A DNA stretch of 41,706 nt from Scybalousia_A sp964626385 (GCA_964626385.1 CAZVEO010000005.1:1-41706); one strand, 5' to 3'; shown: positions 24,743 through 34,312, counted from the first letter of the stretch. Notes: a model not told the origin generated them from the sequence alone. Numbers and translations: made by a program.

Positions 24743-26737
24743 ATGAGCAGTAAGTATCTCAATTCTGTATGGATAGGAGGGCTTTTGATTTTTCTTTTTG
24801 TTATTCAAATATTTCCTCCTATACTAACAAATGATGTAACTTCTTTGAGACATTTTTTTATCTCATTGTTTGTTATTGTGGGTGGAGGTTTTTTGCTTGT
24901 CAGTATATTAAAGAACAAAAAAAAAGTTGTAAACCCTTGGCAATTTTCTGCTATAAAACTTTGGACTATCCTTGTTGTCTTTATGTTGCTGTCTATTTCA
25001 TGGGCTATTAATAGAGTAGAGGGATTGGTTGTGGTCAATAGGTGGTTGCTTGTATTGATGACAACATTTTTGATAATAATATTTTTGAGTGATAAACCAA
25101 AACGTTTTCATTTTTTGGTTTATTCTGCTATGGTCGTTGCCTTAGTTAATGTTATAACTTGTATTGTTTCCTATTATTATCTTAATTGTGCGGACTATCC
25201 TAATAAAATACCTTTTATTAATGGAGGTTATGGTAATAAGAATATTTTTGCTGTTTGTATGATGTTCAAACTGCCTTTTCTTTACTATGCGTTTTTCAGG
25301 TATAAAAAGAAATTTAAATTTATATCTCTGTTTCTTATTCTGTCTCTATCTTTTTGTCTTCCCATAATATCTACGCGCAGTGCTTATCTTTGCTTGCTTT
25401 TGAATATAGTTATATTATTGGTTTATTCTTTAGCATATTTGATTAGACTGAAAAAGAAAATCTATTTGTTTAAAAGTTTGGCTATAATACTTTGTCTATT
25501 GGGAGGTTTTGTATTAGGTGGGAGTTTTGTAACCTATAACTATGAACATGGAAGCCATAAACAAGAAAATGCTTTTGATGTTTCTCAGAGAATAAAAGAA
25601 ACTGGTACAGGTAAAAGTTCCAAAGCAAGAATAAAGATATGGAAAAATGCTATTACTATAATAAAAGATAAGCCTTTAACTGGTTATGGCGTGGGCAACT
25701 ATAAAATAGCTGTAATGAAAGTAGAAGCGAAACAAAGACCTTCTTTTATAGTTTCTGATCATGCACATAATGATTTTTTGGAAATGTGTAGTGAATTGGG
25801 TATAATAGGTTTGTTGCTTTATATTTCTTTGTACTTGTCTGTGGTTGTTGTAGGAGTTAAAATAATTTTTTCCAAACACATCAAGGAACCTTATAGATTA
25901 TTAGCCCTATTATCTTTGATGTTATTATTTACCTATGGCAATGACGCGTTGTTTAACTTTCCCAATGAAAGAGCAACTCCTCAAATTTATCTTGCTCTTT
26001 CTATTGGAATAATGGGTATGGTTTATTTTAAGTACAAAGCAATGCAACCCGACAAACAAAAAATAAAAACTTTGAATCTTCCTATTGTTATAATATTTGT
26101 TGTTGTATCTTTAGCAACAACATATATAGAAACGTTGCATGTCTATTCTTCCAAGTTACAATACGACAGAATAGTTTGTTACAATTCCAAAAACAAACAA
26201 AAGATTCTTCCTTCTTATTGGCAAAAAGCCTTTCCAAAAATTCCTAACATAGATGAAAGCACGCGTCCCATAGCCATAAGTATAGGTAATATGTATGCTT
26301 TACAAGGAGATTATAGAACGGCAATAGACATTGTTTTACACGATAATAGCAATCCCTATCTTGCTGCCAAAGAGAACGCTTTGGCAAAATGGTATTATGC
26401 TTTGGACAATATGGACTCTTGCCTATATTTTGCAAACAAATGTTTGGAAATGAAACCATTTAATTACCCTATGTTAAAAACAAAACTTAACATATATAGA
26501 AAACACAACCAAGAAGAAAGAGCCATGCAAGAGTTAGACAAATACATAGAAGAGCATTATCTCAACTATAAACCATGGTGCGAAAAAATAGATACATATA
26601 TTAACAAGAAAAATTACTCTAAGGCAAAACAGACCGTAGATGATGCCTTAAAATATTTACCAACAGAGATTCATATACAAAACAAACAAAAACAAGTAGA
26701 TAGTTTGCTTTACAACAATGGTAATTTAAAGAAATAA
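24743..26737 (+). CDS. O-antigen ligase/polymerase-like (Wzy_C) membrane protein with C-terminal TPR region
   Basis: A 664-residue protein with about eleven membrane helices. The Wzy_C periplasmic loop motif is visible: ARIKIWKNAITIIKDKPLTGYGVGNY, then the catalytic-type HAHNDFLEMCSELGIIGL. Members join undecaprenyl-linked glycans to lipid A core or polymerise them, and related ones glycosylate proteins. After the last helix (about 470) comes a soluble TPR-like stretch (520-655), as in many Bacteroidota members. ATG at 24743, 21 nt after the barrel gene; the flavoprotein gene begins 2 nt after its stop. Ligase, polymerase or protein O-glycosyltransferase cannot be told apart here. Confidence 0.85.
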   Translation: MSSKYLNSVWIGGLLIFLFVIQIFPPILTNDVTSLRHFFISLFVIVGGGFLLVSILKNKKKVVNPWQFSAIKLWTILVVFMLLSISWAINRVEGLVVVNRWLLVLMTTFLIIIFLSDKPKRFHFLVYSAMVVALVNVITCIVSYYYLNCADYPNKIPFINGGYGNKNIFAVCMMFKLPFLYYAFFRYKKKFKFISLFLILSLSFCLPIISTRSAYLCLLLNIVILLVYSLAYLIRLKKKIYLFKSLAIILCLLGGFVLGGSFVTYNYEHGSHKQENAFDVSQRIKETGTGKSSKARIKIWKNAITIIKDKPLTGYGVGNYKIAVMKVEAKQRPSFIVSDHAHNDFLEMCSELGIIGLLLYISLYLSVVVVGVKIIFSKHIKEPYRLLALLSLMLLFTYGNDALFNFPNERATPQIYLALSIGIMGMVYFKYKAMQPDKQKIKTLNLPIVIIFVVVSLATTYIETLHVYSSKLQYDRIVCYNSKNKQKILPSYWQKAFPKIPNIDESTRPIAISIGNMYALQGDYRTAIDIVLHDNSNPYLAAKENALAKWYYALDNMDSCLYFANKCLEMKPFNYPMLKTKLNIYRKHNQEERAMQELDKYIEEHYLNYKPWCEKIDTYINKKNYSKAKQTVDDALKYLPTEIHIQNKQKQVDSLLYNNGNLKK

Positions 26738-26739
26738 AT

Positions 26740-27924
26740 ATGCGAGTTGCAATAGTAGGCGGAGGAGCAGCAGGTTTTTTTTGTGCAATTAATCTCAAAG
26801 AGCGACTTAATGATAAAGTTGAGGTTGTTATTTTTGAGAAAAGCAGTCATGTACTCAGTAAGGTAAAATTGTCTGGTGGTGGTAGATGTAATTGTTCAAA
26901 TACTTTTGAAAATATCAACGACCTTAAAGTCGTTTATCCCCGTGGCTACAAAATAATGAGACAAGTTTTGAAAAACTTTAGTCCAAAAGATACATTTAAC
27001 TGGTTTGTTAGCCATGGTATAAGTTTGAAAATAGAAGACAAGGGTAGGGTATTTCCAAAGAGTAACAATTCTATGGAAATAATAAATTTGTTTCTCCATC
27101 TTGCCAACAAGTATCATATAAAAATAAAAACAAATAGGACAATAGACAGCTTTCAACAATTAGAGGGCTTTGATTTTATTGTATTAGCAACAGGAGGGTA
27201 TAAAAACGAAACTTTATTCAATGAGTTATCTTCAGAGGGACAAAAAATAAAACCCTTTATTCCCTCGCTTTTTAGTTTTAATCTCAAAGACGAAAAGTTG
27301 CAAAAACTCTCTGGTGTGGTTGCTATGGATGTAGAATTATTGCTCTGTGGAACAAAATTTAAATGCAAAGGTGGTTTGCTTATTACGCATTGGGGAATTA
27401 GTGGTCCTGCAACATTAAAACTTTCTTCCTTTGCAGCAGAATACTTATATCAAAGAAATTATCAAACTGAATTGTTAATTAATTGGTCGGGGCAAAATTA
27501 TACTCAAGTAGAGCAAACAATAATCAATAAACTTTCTTCAAATACTAACAGACTTATAAAAAATTTCAATCCACTGTGTTTAACAAATAATCTTTGGGAA
27601 TTTTTGGCAGAAAAATCTCTAGGACAGAAGGTAAATAGTAAAGTCTTTACTATAAACCAAAAAGATATTAATAGAATAACCAACACGCTTTGTTCTGATA
27701 AATACACTATCAAAGGTAGATATATGGAAAAAAGTGAGTTTGTGAGTTGTGGAGGAATAGATACTAAGGGTATAAATCCAAATACATTAGAAAGCAAGGT
27801 TATAGAAAAATTATTTTTTGCGGGTGAAACCTTAGACATAGATGCCATTACAGGAGGTTTTAATTTACAAGCTGCTTGGTCAACCGCCTATACCATAACA
27901 AAAGCCATAGAAACTTTCGTTTAA
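26740..27924 (+). CDS. BaiN/HI0933-family NAD(P)/FAD-dependent oxidoreductase
   Basis: A 394-residue flavoprotein. The N-terminal FAD-binding fold is MRVAIVGGGAAGFFCAINL, followed by the family mark KVKLSGGGRCNCSN, then IVLATGGY. THWGISGPATLKLSS lies in the mid region, and FAGETLDIDAITGGFNLQAAWSTAY near the end closes the FAD site. The family (HI0933, YhiN, RdsA) is widespread; roles in 2-aminoacetone oxidation and bile-acid dehydroxylation have been proposed for some members, but the substrate here is unknown. Two nt from the preceding ligase gene, so translationally linked. Confidence 0.9.
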   Translation: MRVAIVGGGAAGFFCAINLKERLNDKVEVVIFEKSSHVLSKVKLSGGGRCNCSNTFENINDLKVVYPRGYKIMRQVLKNFSPKDTFNWFVSHGISLKIEDKGRVFPKSNNSMEIINLFLHLANKYHIKIKTNRTIDSFQQLEGFDFIVLATGGYKNETLFNELSSEGQKIKPFIPSLFSFNLKDEKLQKLSGVVAMDVELLLCGTKFKCKGGLLITHWGISGPATLKLSSFAAEYLYQRNYQTELLINWSGQNYTQVEQTIINKLSSNTNRLIKNFNPLCLTNNLWEFLAEKSLGQKVNSKVFTINQKDINRITNTLCSDKYTIKGRYMEKSEFVSCGGIDTKGINPNTLESKVIEKLFFAGETLDIDAITGGFNLQAAWSTAYTITKAIETFV

Positions 27925-28073
27925 ATTTCTCAACCTCTCCCGATTACCCAATTCCTTATATAAACAAATAGAACAAAAAGTAATACTACGCTAACTTTAT
28001 GTACAAAACAATAGAAAATAGGATGAGGGGTGTATGTAAAAGTGTGGGAGGGGAGAAAAATTGTTGGAGTTTT

Positions 28074-28104
28074 TTTGATTTTTGCTTAATTACTTATAAC
28101 TTTG
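28074..28104 (+). promoter_or_regulatory. Promoter of the FISUMP gene
   Basis: TTTG at 28074-28077, a 19-nt spacer, then TAACTTTG at 28097-28104. The expected start point is near 28109, 22 nt before ATG 28131. The remainder of the 27925-28073 gap shows nothing I can name. Confidence 0.75.
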
Positions 28105-28130
28105 CAATGTCTTTAAAAAAGAGTAGACGC

Positions 28131-28859
28131 ATGAAGAGAATAATATTATATATAACTTTGTTTATGTTGATAGGCAGAGTTCTGTGCCAAAGTTATGATG
28201 AGGGATTTGCTAAACCAATAGTTACAGAAAATGGTAAGTTTGTTTATTATGAATTAGGAGAGTTGCAAACAAAAGAAGGAGTTCTTATTTTTCTAGATAG
28301 AAACCTTGGGGCCTTAAATAACGATGTTTCTTCTTCTGATTCTTGGGGAGATTTGTATCAATGGGGTAGAGCAACCGATGGACATGAAAAACGCATATCT
28401 GACACTACCATGCAATTGGCTCCAAACTTTGTCTCTACACCAAAAAAATTTATTATAGATTATAGTCGTGCTAATGATTGGATTGTTTTTCCTAAGGATG
28501 ACCTTTGGAACAATAAAGAACGGACAAATAACCCTTGTCCCTGTGGTTATAGATTGCCTAATGAAAAGGAATGGAGGGCTGTTTTGGAACTTGGAGCAGA
28601 AATAAGACTTACAGAGACAGGAGGGTACTATCTTAGTATAGCAGAAGGCAAATTAAAACTTCCTTGTGCCGGTTTGAGAAATGCCTATTCGGGAGATATT
28701 CAATACCAAGGAATGAGAGGGTATTACTGGGGAGAGGATGCTAAATCGCATGGACTTTCTTCTTGTATGGATTTTAATAAAGCAGAAATAACAACTAACG
28801 TAAGTATATTTGGTTATAGAGCCTTTGGCAGAAGCGTAAGATGTATTAAAGATAAATAA
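28131..28859 (+). CDS. Secreted FISUMP-domain protein
   Basis: A 242-residue exported protein with signal peptide MKRIILYITLFMLIGRVLCQ. The mature part is one FISUMP (Fibrobacter succinogenes major paralogous) domain: FLDRNLGA, WGDLYQWGRATDGHEKR, NPCPCGYRLPNEKEWRAVL, LPCAGLRNAYSGDIQYQGMRGYYWG, and the closing FGYRAFGRSVRCIKD. The C-lectin-like fold is usual on cell-surface proteins of this phylum; the ligand is unknown. A longer frame from ATG 27999 would add 44 residues before the signal peptide and would contain the promoter, so ATG 28131 is chosen. No T9SS tail. Confidence 0.87.
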   Translation: MKRIILYITLFMLIGRVLCQSYDEGFAKPIVTENGKFVYYELGELQTKEGVLIFLDRNLGALNNDVSSSDSWGDLYQWGRATDGHEKRISDTTMQLAPNFVSTPKKFIIDYSRANDWIVFPKDDLWNNKERTNNPCPCGYRLPNEKEWRAVLELGAEIRLTETGGYYLSIAEGKLKLPCAGLRNAYSGDIQYQGMRGYYWGEDAKSHGLSSCMDFNKAEITTNVSIFGYRAFGRSVRCIKDK

Positions 28860-28867
28860 AACAAACT

Positions 28868-29629
28868 TTATTTTTGAAGTATAATATTTTGATTGTCTAT
28901 TATTTTAGCTCTTACATCAAAAAGGGTTTTTATATTGTCCTCCGTCATAATCTTTTGAGTTTGTCCATAAAACAAGAGTTTTCCATCCTTTAAGGCAAGT
29001 ACTTTATCGGTATATTGCAAACATAGACTTAAATCGTGAAGTATAATAAGAATGGTTTTGTTTTGTGTTTTGTTTATTTGCTTGAGCATATCCATAATTT
29101 CAAATTGGTGTTTTATATCCAAATTTGATACAGGCTCATCTAAAAACATAAGTTCTGCATCTTGGCATAATGCTCTTGCTATCAAAACTCTTTGTTGCTC
29201 TCCAGCAGAAAGAAGGGAAAAAATATTGTCTTTCAAGTGCAGAGTGTTAGTTTGTTTAAGAGCATCCAAACAGATATTTTCATCTTCTTTGCTATCTCTT
29301 TGCCAAAGTTTTTGATAAGACATTCTACCCATCAAAACTATGTCCCAAACCCTGAAATTCAAATTAGTATAGGAATTTTGAAAAACTATAGATATATGTT
29401 GCGCTATCGTTTTTGAATCAAACTTTTTGATATTCTCATCTTTTATAAAAACCTCACCAAAAGATGGTTTCAAAATATTGGAAAGCGTTTTCAATAGCGT
29501 AGTTTTGCCAGAACCATTTTTGCCTATAAGACAAATAAAATCTCCTTGATTTGTTTGAAAACTAATATCTTGTAGTATTTTTTTATCTTTACATTCTACT
29601 GTTATATGTTCTGCTTTGAGTATGTGCAT
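28868..29629 (-). CDS. ABC importer ATPase (FecE/BtuD type)
   Basis: A 253-residue ATPase for an iron-siderophore, haem or cobalamin importer. Walker A GKNGSGKTT (36-44), Q-loop Q84, signature LSAGEQQ (140-146), Walker B LMFLDEP (160-166) and H-loop LHDLSL are all present. It begins 6 nt downstream of the permease stop. No substrate-binding protein gene is adjacent and no cobalamin riboswitch is visible, so the cargo is open. Confidence 0.93.
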   Translation of the reverse strand: MHILKAEHITVECKDKKILQDISFQTNQGDFICLIGKNGSGKTTLLKTLSNILKPSFGEVFIKDENIKKFDSKTIAQHISIVFQNSYTNLNFRVWDIVLMGRMSYQKLWQRDSKEDENICLDALKQTNTLHLKDNIFSLLSAGEQQRVLIARALCQDAELMFLDEPVSNLDIKHQFEIMDMLKQINKTQNKTILIILHDLSLCLQYTDKVLALKDGKLLFYGQTQKIMTEDNIKTLFDVRAKIIDNQNIILQK

Positions 29630-29635
29630 AATGGG

Positions 29636-30595
29636 TTAAAAATGTAGTTTTCTTTTTGCATTGTACAATAAATATATAAAGAAAGGAGAACCGACCGCAG
29701 AGGTTATTGTACCTATAGGCAACTCATTGGGAGAAATTATGTTGCGAGCAACAATATCTGCGGAAAGCATAAAAATCACACCACCCAAGAGAGAGAGAGG
29801 TATTATTTTTCTATTATCAGCTCCGACAATAAGTCTAATAATATGGGGTACTACCAAACCAATAAAACCTATTACTCCGCAATAACTAACAACAGCCGAG
29901 GTCATCAAAGTAGAGGTAATAAGGATGGTTTTTCTTGTTTTTTCTACATTTATACCTATACTTTGGGCAGACATATCACCCAACAAGAGGGCATTCATTC
30001 GTTTGGCAAACAATAGCAAAACCATAAGACCCAAAAGAGTAAAAACTCCAACTATTATAACATCCGAGTACTTAACGCCAGATAAAGACCCCATAGTCCA
30101 AAAATAAATTTTGTGCATATCCTCCCTATCTACAAACATAATTATGGATATTACGGCAGAAAAAAGAAAATTAAAACTAACTCCTGCAAGTATCAGAGTA
30201 GTAGTATGAGTGCGATTGCCAATTTTAGAAAGCTTCATAATAAGAAACACCGTTATAAGAGCAAAAATAAAGGCCGAAAGAGGCACTCCTATAATCAATT
30301 TGTCCAACCCCAAAACTATTGCCAAACTTGCTCCCAATGAAGCGCCTGAACTAACTCCAAGTATATAAGGGTCTGCCAAAGGATTTCTAAACACTGCTTG
30401 ATAACTTGCTCCACAAACAGATAAACATGCACCTGCTACTATACACATCAAAACGCGAGGAATACGTATTTGATAGAGAATGTATTTATCTGCAGAGTCC
30501 AAAGAAGAAATATCTACACTACCAAACGAACACGCTACCACACATAATATTATTATAACTACACTCAACAATATATAGGACAAAAAAGATTTCAT
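29636..30595 (-). CDS. FecCD-family ABC transporter permease
   Basis: A 319-residue inner-membrane permease with eight to ten hydrophobic segments. Family marks are IRIPRVLMCIVAGACLSVCGASYQAVFRNPLADPYILGVSSGASLGA, given here only in outline, then LAGVSFNFL and CGVIGFIGLVVPHIIRLIVG near the ATPase coupling site. It dimerises and pairs with the downstream ATPase to import metal chelates or cobalamin. ATG at 30595, 60 nt after lepA on the same strand with no convincing terminator, so it may be cotranscribed with lepA. Confidence 0.92.
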   Translation of the reverse strand: MKSFLSYILLSVVIIILCVVACSFGSVDISSLDSADKYILYQIRIPRVLMCIVAGACLSVCGASYQAVFRNPLADPYILGVSSGASLGASLAIVLGLDKLIIGVPLSAFIFALITVFLIMKLSKIGNRTHTTTLILAGVSFNFLFSAVISIIMFVDREDMHKIYFWTMGSLSGVKYSDVIIVGVFTLLGLMVLLLFAKRMNALLLGDMSAQSIGINVEKTRKTILITSTLMTSAVVSYCGVIGFIGLVVPHIIRLIVGADNRKIIPLSLLGGVIFMLSADIVARNIISPNELPIGTITSAVGSPFFIYLLYNAKRKLHF

Positions 30596-30655
30596 TTCAG
30601 AAAAATGTTTGTTATTTCTATCCGTCCTCTTTTTTTAAGAAAACCTTATTCTTTT

Positions 30656-32443
30656 TTAGTCTAATTTGAGTACGGCAAGAAAGGCACTTTGAGGTACTTC
30701 TACACTACCCACTTGACGCATACGTTTTTTACCCTCTTTTTGTTTTTCAAGTAACTTTCTTTTACGTGATATATCTCCGCCATAGCATTTTGCGGTTACA
30801 TCCTTTCTCACTGCTTTGACCGTTTCCCTTGCTATTATCTTACTACCAATGGCTCCTTGTATGGCAATATCAAATTGTTGTCTTGGAATGAGTTCTTTGA
30901 GTTTTTCGCACATACGCCTTGCAAAAGGGTAAGCATTGTCTGTGTAAATAAGCGTAGAAAGAGCATCCACAGCCTCGCCATTAAGCAAAATCTCAAGTTT
31001 TACAAGTTTTGAAGGTTTATATTCAAATGGGTGATAGTCAAAAGAAGCATAGCCTTTACTAATAGATTTTAATTTATCATAAAAATCAAAAACAACTTCT
31101 CCTAAAGGTAATTCAAAAACAATTTCTGCCCTATCGGTAGAGATATATGTTTGATTTTTTAGTATTCCTCTTTTGTCAATACAAAGTTTCATTATTCCTC
31201 CTATAAATTCCGTTTTGGTTATTATGGAGGCAAGAATATAAGGTTCTTCAATGTGTTCTATGTTGCTTGGGTCAGGTAGGCCCGAAGGGTTATAGACTTC
31301 AAGACATTCTCCTTTTGTAGTATATACTTTGTAATTTACATTTGGAACAGTGGTTATTACATCAATATTAAATTCTCTTTCCAACCTTTCTTGTATAATT
31401 TCCATATGTAAAAGTCCCAAAAAACCACAACGAAAACCAAACCCCAAAGCCAAAGAACTTTCCGGTACAAAGGTAAGTGAGGCATCGTTAAGTTGGAGTT
31501 TTTCTATTGAAGCACGCAATTCTTCATAATCGGCTGCATCTTGAGGATATACTCCTGCAAAAACCATAGGCTTAACCTCTTGAAACCCTTTAATTGTTTC
31601 CAAACAAGGATTTTCTACCTTTGTAATAGTATCTCCAACCTTTACATCTGAACTTGTTTTTATGGAACAAATTATATAACCCACATCTCCTGCAGAAAGG
31701 GTATTTGTAGGAGAAAGATTATATTTTAAAATACCTATTTCTTCCGCTGTATATTCTTTGTTGGTGTTCATAAATATAATTTTCTCACCTTTGGAAAGCG
31801 TACCATTGAATATTCTAAAATAAGATATAACTCCCCTATAAGAATTAAAAACAGAGTCAAAGATAAGCGCTTGTAAAGGAGCGTTCCCATCTCCCTTGGG
31901 TTGAGGTATTTTTTCAATAATGTTGCTAAGAATTTCTTCAACACCAGCACCTGTCTTTGCTGAGGCAAGAATTATGTCCTCTTTTTTGCAACCTAAAAGG
32001 TCTATTATTTGGTCTGAAACCTCTTCAACCATAGAATTTTGTAGGTCTATTTTGTTTAGTACGGGTATTATTTCAAGGTCGTTGTCTAAGGCTTGATAGA
32101 GGTTGCTTATTGTTTGAGCCTGAATACCCTGAGTAGAGTCCACTACAAGCAAAGCACCTTCACAAGCAACCAAAGAGCGAGAAACTTCGTAAGAAAAATC
32201 TACATGACCCGGAGTATCTATTAAGTTGAGGTAATATTTTGCTCCTTTGTAATCATATTCCATTTGTATAGCATGAGATTTTATAGTTATACCTCTCTCT
32301 CTTTCCAAGTCCATATTGTCCAAAACTTGATTTTCCATCTCACGTTGAGGTATGCTTTTTGTAAATTCTAACATACGGTCAGCCAAAGTGCTTTTGCCAT
32401 GGTCTATGTGTGCAATGATACAGAAGTTTCTTATATTTTTCAT
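30656..32443 (-). CDS. lepA: Elongation factor 4 (LepA)
   Basis: A 595-residue translational GTPase that affects ribosome assembly and translocation. The GTPase begins with IAHIDHGKSTLADRML; RERGITIK (switch I), LIDTPGHVDFSYEV (G3) and LNKIDL (G4) follow. Then come domains II, III and V and the LepA-specific C-terminal domain ending in KAVRKDVTAKCYGGDISRKRKLLEKQKEGKK. Length is normal. ATG at 32443, 25 nt from a TATCTTTG box. Confidence 0.97.
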   Translation of the reverse strand: MKNIRNFCIIAHIDHGKSTLADRMLEFTKSIPQREMENQVLDNMDLERERGITIKSHAIQMEYDYKGAKYYLNLIDTPGHVDFSYEVSRSLVACEGALLVVDSTQGIQAQTISNLYQALDNDLEIIPVLNKIDLQNSMVEEVSDQIIDLLGCKKEDIILASAKTGAGVEEILSNIIEKIPQPKGDGNAPLQALIFDSVFNSYRGVISYFRIFNGTLSKGEKIIFMNTNKEYTAEEIGILKYNLSPTNTLSAGDVGYIICSIKTSSDVKVGDTITKVENPCLETIKGFQEVKPMVFAGVYPQDAADYEELRASIEKLQLNDASLTFVPESSLALGFGFRCGFLGLLHMEIIQERLEREFNIDVITTVPNVNYKVYTTKGECLEVYNPSGLPDPSNIEHIEEPYILASIITKTEFIGGIMKLCIDKRGILKNQTYISTDRAEIVFELPLGEVVFDFYDKLKSISKGYASFDYHPFEYKPSKLVKLEILLNGEAVDALSTLIYTDNAYPFARRMCEKLKELIPRQQFDIAIQGAIGSKIIARETVKAVRKDVTAKCYGGDISRKRKLLEKQKEGKKRMRQVGSVEVPQSAFLAVLKLD

Positions 32444-32467
32444 TCAGTGAAAGTTTCTTATTTTTTG

Positions 32468-32475
32468 CAAAGATA
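32468..32475 (-). promoter_or_regulatory. -7 promoter box of lepA
   Basis: CAAAGATA reads TATCTTTG on the minus strand, exact TAnnTTTG, 25 nt before the lepA ATG. No -33 element at the usual spacing. Confidence 0.6.
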
Positions 32476-32583
32476 CAATTATTTTTTCAATTCTCTCTAA
32501 TATAAGGTCATTATAACTTTGTGATTGTAAAGTTTTTTTTATTCTTTTTTTTGTTGAGTTGTAAAGTTATTGAATATTTTTTG

Positions 32584-32591
32584 TAAATTTG
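32584..32591 (+). promoter_or_regulatory. -7 promoter box of the T9SS cargo gene
   Basis: TAAATTTG followed by C, exact TAnnTTTG, 29 nt before the ATG at 32621. It forms a divergent pair with the lepA promoter. Confidence 0.55.
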
Positions 32592-32620
32592 CCACATAGA
32601 TTTTTTAATACAGTAGAGTA

Positions 32621-34165
32621 ATGAAAAAGGGTATAATATTATTTTCTGCAATTATATTTTGTTGTGTATCGTTGATAAAAGCACAGCCTACTCTAACAAT
32701 AAGTCCTGTTACCAATGTAGGTGTCTATAAAGCACAACTTAATGCTAATATTAGCAACTTCGGAGGTTGGTCGGTAAATGGCAAGGGTTTTTTTGTATCA
32801 AAATCACAAAATTTTACAGATGCCATTAAAATAACCTCTTTAGCTGGAACAGCAAGTTCTAGTAGCAAATTAGGAGATTTCTATTACTTGCCGGGTAACT
32901 CTCCTTCTAATTCTAAGCCTTATTTTGAGCCTGGTACAACATATTATGTTAAGGCTTATGCAAAGAAAGGTACTGGAGCTTCTGCTGATACTGTCTTTAC
33001 CAATGTTATTTCCTTTACTACCCTTGCATCGCAAGGAGGTACTTGTGCTGTAGATAGTGTGGGGCAGATTACTTATACTTCAGCCCGTATACATAGTAAA
33101 ACTCTCTCTGTTGGTGATGCTTACAAGATAGCAAAGGCAGGAGTGGTAGTAGGTCTTACTCCTAACCCAACAGTTTCTAACGCTATTATAGCAACATCTA
33201 CCACGAGTATGTCTTCTTTACCTAAGGCTTATACTGTGGATGTTACTGGCTTATACCAAGGTGTTACCTATTATGCAAGAGCATGGATTGCCAACCAATA
33301 TACTTCTACTTATTACGATACTACTTATTCTGAGCAAATAACTTTTATGACTCTTTGTGCTGTGGATAGCATTCCTTATAATGTTACCTTTGATTCCATT
33401 GGTATCAATTCGGCAAAAGTTTCTTGGAGGCCACGTACGGGACAATTTTTATTTGAGTTAGATTATGGTTTTGCTGGACATACCGCGGGTAGTGGCACTA
33501 TTATTTCTTGTCAAGGCAACAGTGTTACTTTGACTGATTTGGAGGGCGGACGTTCTTATTCTGTTTTTGTGCGTGCAAAATGTGAGTCTACAGATGATGT
33601 AGGTGAATGGTCAGATATAAGAGCCTTCACTACTAAACCCTCTCTTTGTGCAAATATCAGTAGCATACATGTAGAAGATCTTACACATTCTTTTGCAAAA
33701 ATAGAATGGACACCCGGTTCGGTTTCTCAATCGGTTTGGGAAGTATCTTTTGCTAAAGCAAATGAATCTTACCCTAATACTCCGTTCGTAGTATACAACG
33801 ACCCTTTATACTCTCCTATAGGACTTACCCCTTCTACTCAATACAAAGTAAGAGTAAGGGCGGTTTGCGACCCTTATTATAGTGATTGGACAGATGATTT
33901 TACTTTTACTACTCTTGTTATGAACTTAGACGAAATAAACACTAATGATAAAGTTTCTATATACCCCAACCCAACGAATGGTGTTTTAAAATTCAATGTC
34001 AATAACTTGCAAATAAATTCTTTGGATGTTTATAATTCTTTGGGGGTAAAAATCTTTGAATCAAAAAAATTGCCTCAAGAGTTAAAAATTAATGACAAGG
34101 GAGTATACTTTATAATAATCAACACAAACAAAGGCATACAAACCGAAAAAATTATTGTAAAATAA
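32621..34165 (+). CDS. T9SS cargo protein with fibronectin type III-like repeats
   Basis: A 514-residue secreted or cell-surface protein. Signal peptide MKKGIILFSAIIFCCVSLIKAQ, then four beta-sandwich units at about 25-120, 140-235, 242-335 and 345-428. The last two are FN3-like (SAKVSWRPRTGQFLFELDYG, GLTPSTQYKVRVRAVC). The first two match the Bacteroidota variant with GKGFFVSKSQNFT and TTYYVKAYAKKG. The C-terminal ~75 residues are a type A sorting domain: SIYPNPTNGVLKF, LDVYNSLGVKIFES, ending EKIIVK. This implies a working type IX secretion system elsewhere in the genome. No catalytic domain is seen, so adhesion or display is likely. Confidence 0.9.
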   Translation: MKKGIILFSAIIFCCVSLIKAQPTLTISPVTNVGVYKAQLNANISNFGGWSVNGKGFFVSKSQNFTDAIKITSLAGTASSSSKLGDFYYLPGNSPSNSKPYFEPGTTYYVKAYAKKGTGASADTVFTNVISFTTLASQGGTCAVDSVGQITYTSARIHSKTLSVGDAYKIAKAGVVVGLTPNPTVSNAIIATSTTSMSSLPKAYTVDVTGLYQGVTYYARAWIANQYTSTYYDTTYSEQITFMTLCAVDSIPYNVTFDSIGINSAKVSWRPRTGQFLFELDYGFAGHTAGSGTIISCQGNSVTLTDLEGGRSYSVFVRAKCESTDDVGEWSDIRAFTTKPSLCANISSIHVEDLTHSFAKIEWTPGSVSQSVWEVSFAKANESYPNTPFVVYNDPLYSPIGLTPSTQYKVRVRAVCDPYYSDWTDDFTFTTLVMNLDEINTNDKVSIYPNPTNGVLKFNVNNLQINSLDVYNSLGVKIFESKKLPQELKINDKGVYFIIINTNKGIQTEKIIVK

Positions 34166-34312
34166 CACCTACAGAGTACACCTGCAGGGTGGCTTATTAT
34201 GGCATAGCCGTTACTTTTTGATATGTTAGCATAGGTTATGATGAGTTAGTATAAGTTGAGAGAGGACACAGACACAGCCTGTGTCCTTATAAAATATCCT
34301 ATGGGTGTAACT
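34166..34312. repeat. Intergenic modular repeat, copy R4
   Basis: Begins at the stop of the T9SS cargo gene. It contains CACCTGCAGGGTG (34179-34191), a GGCATAGCC palindrome near 34201, GGTTATGATGAGTTA (34234-34248) flanked by GTTAGCATAGGTT and GTTAGTATAAGTT, and an 8-bp inverted repeat GGACACAG/CTGTGTCC (34264-34271 with 34279-34286). The stretch TTATTATGGCATAGCC through GATATGTTA also matches copy R5. Confidence 0.75.

Noticed and set aside
28020..28064. G-rich stretch with an opposing C-rich stretch near 27930 as a hairpin
   Set aside because: The two arms are about 100 nt apart and match imperfectly; likely chance.
30596..30655. Cobalamin riboswitch before the importer genes
   Set aside because: The 60-nt gap is too short and shows no B12-box-like or stable multi-helix structure.
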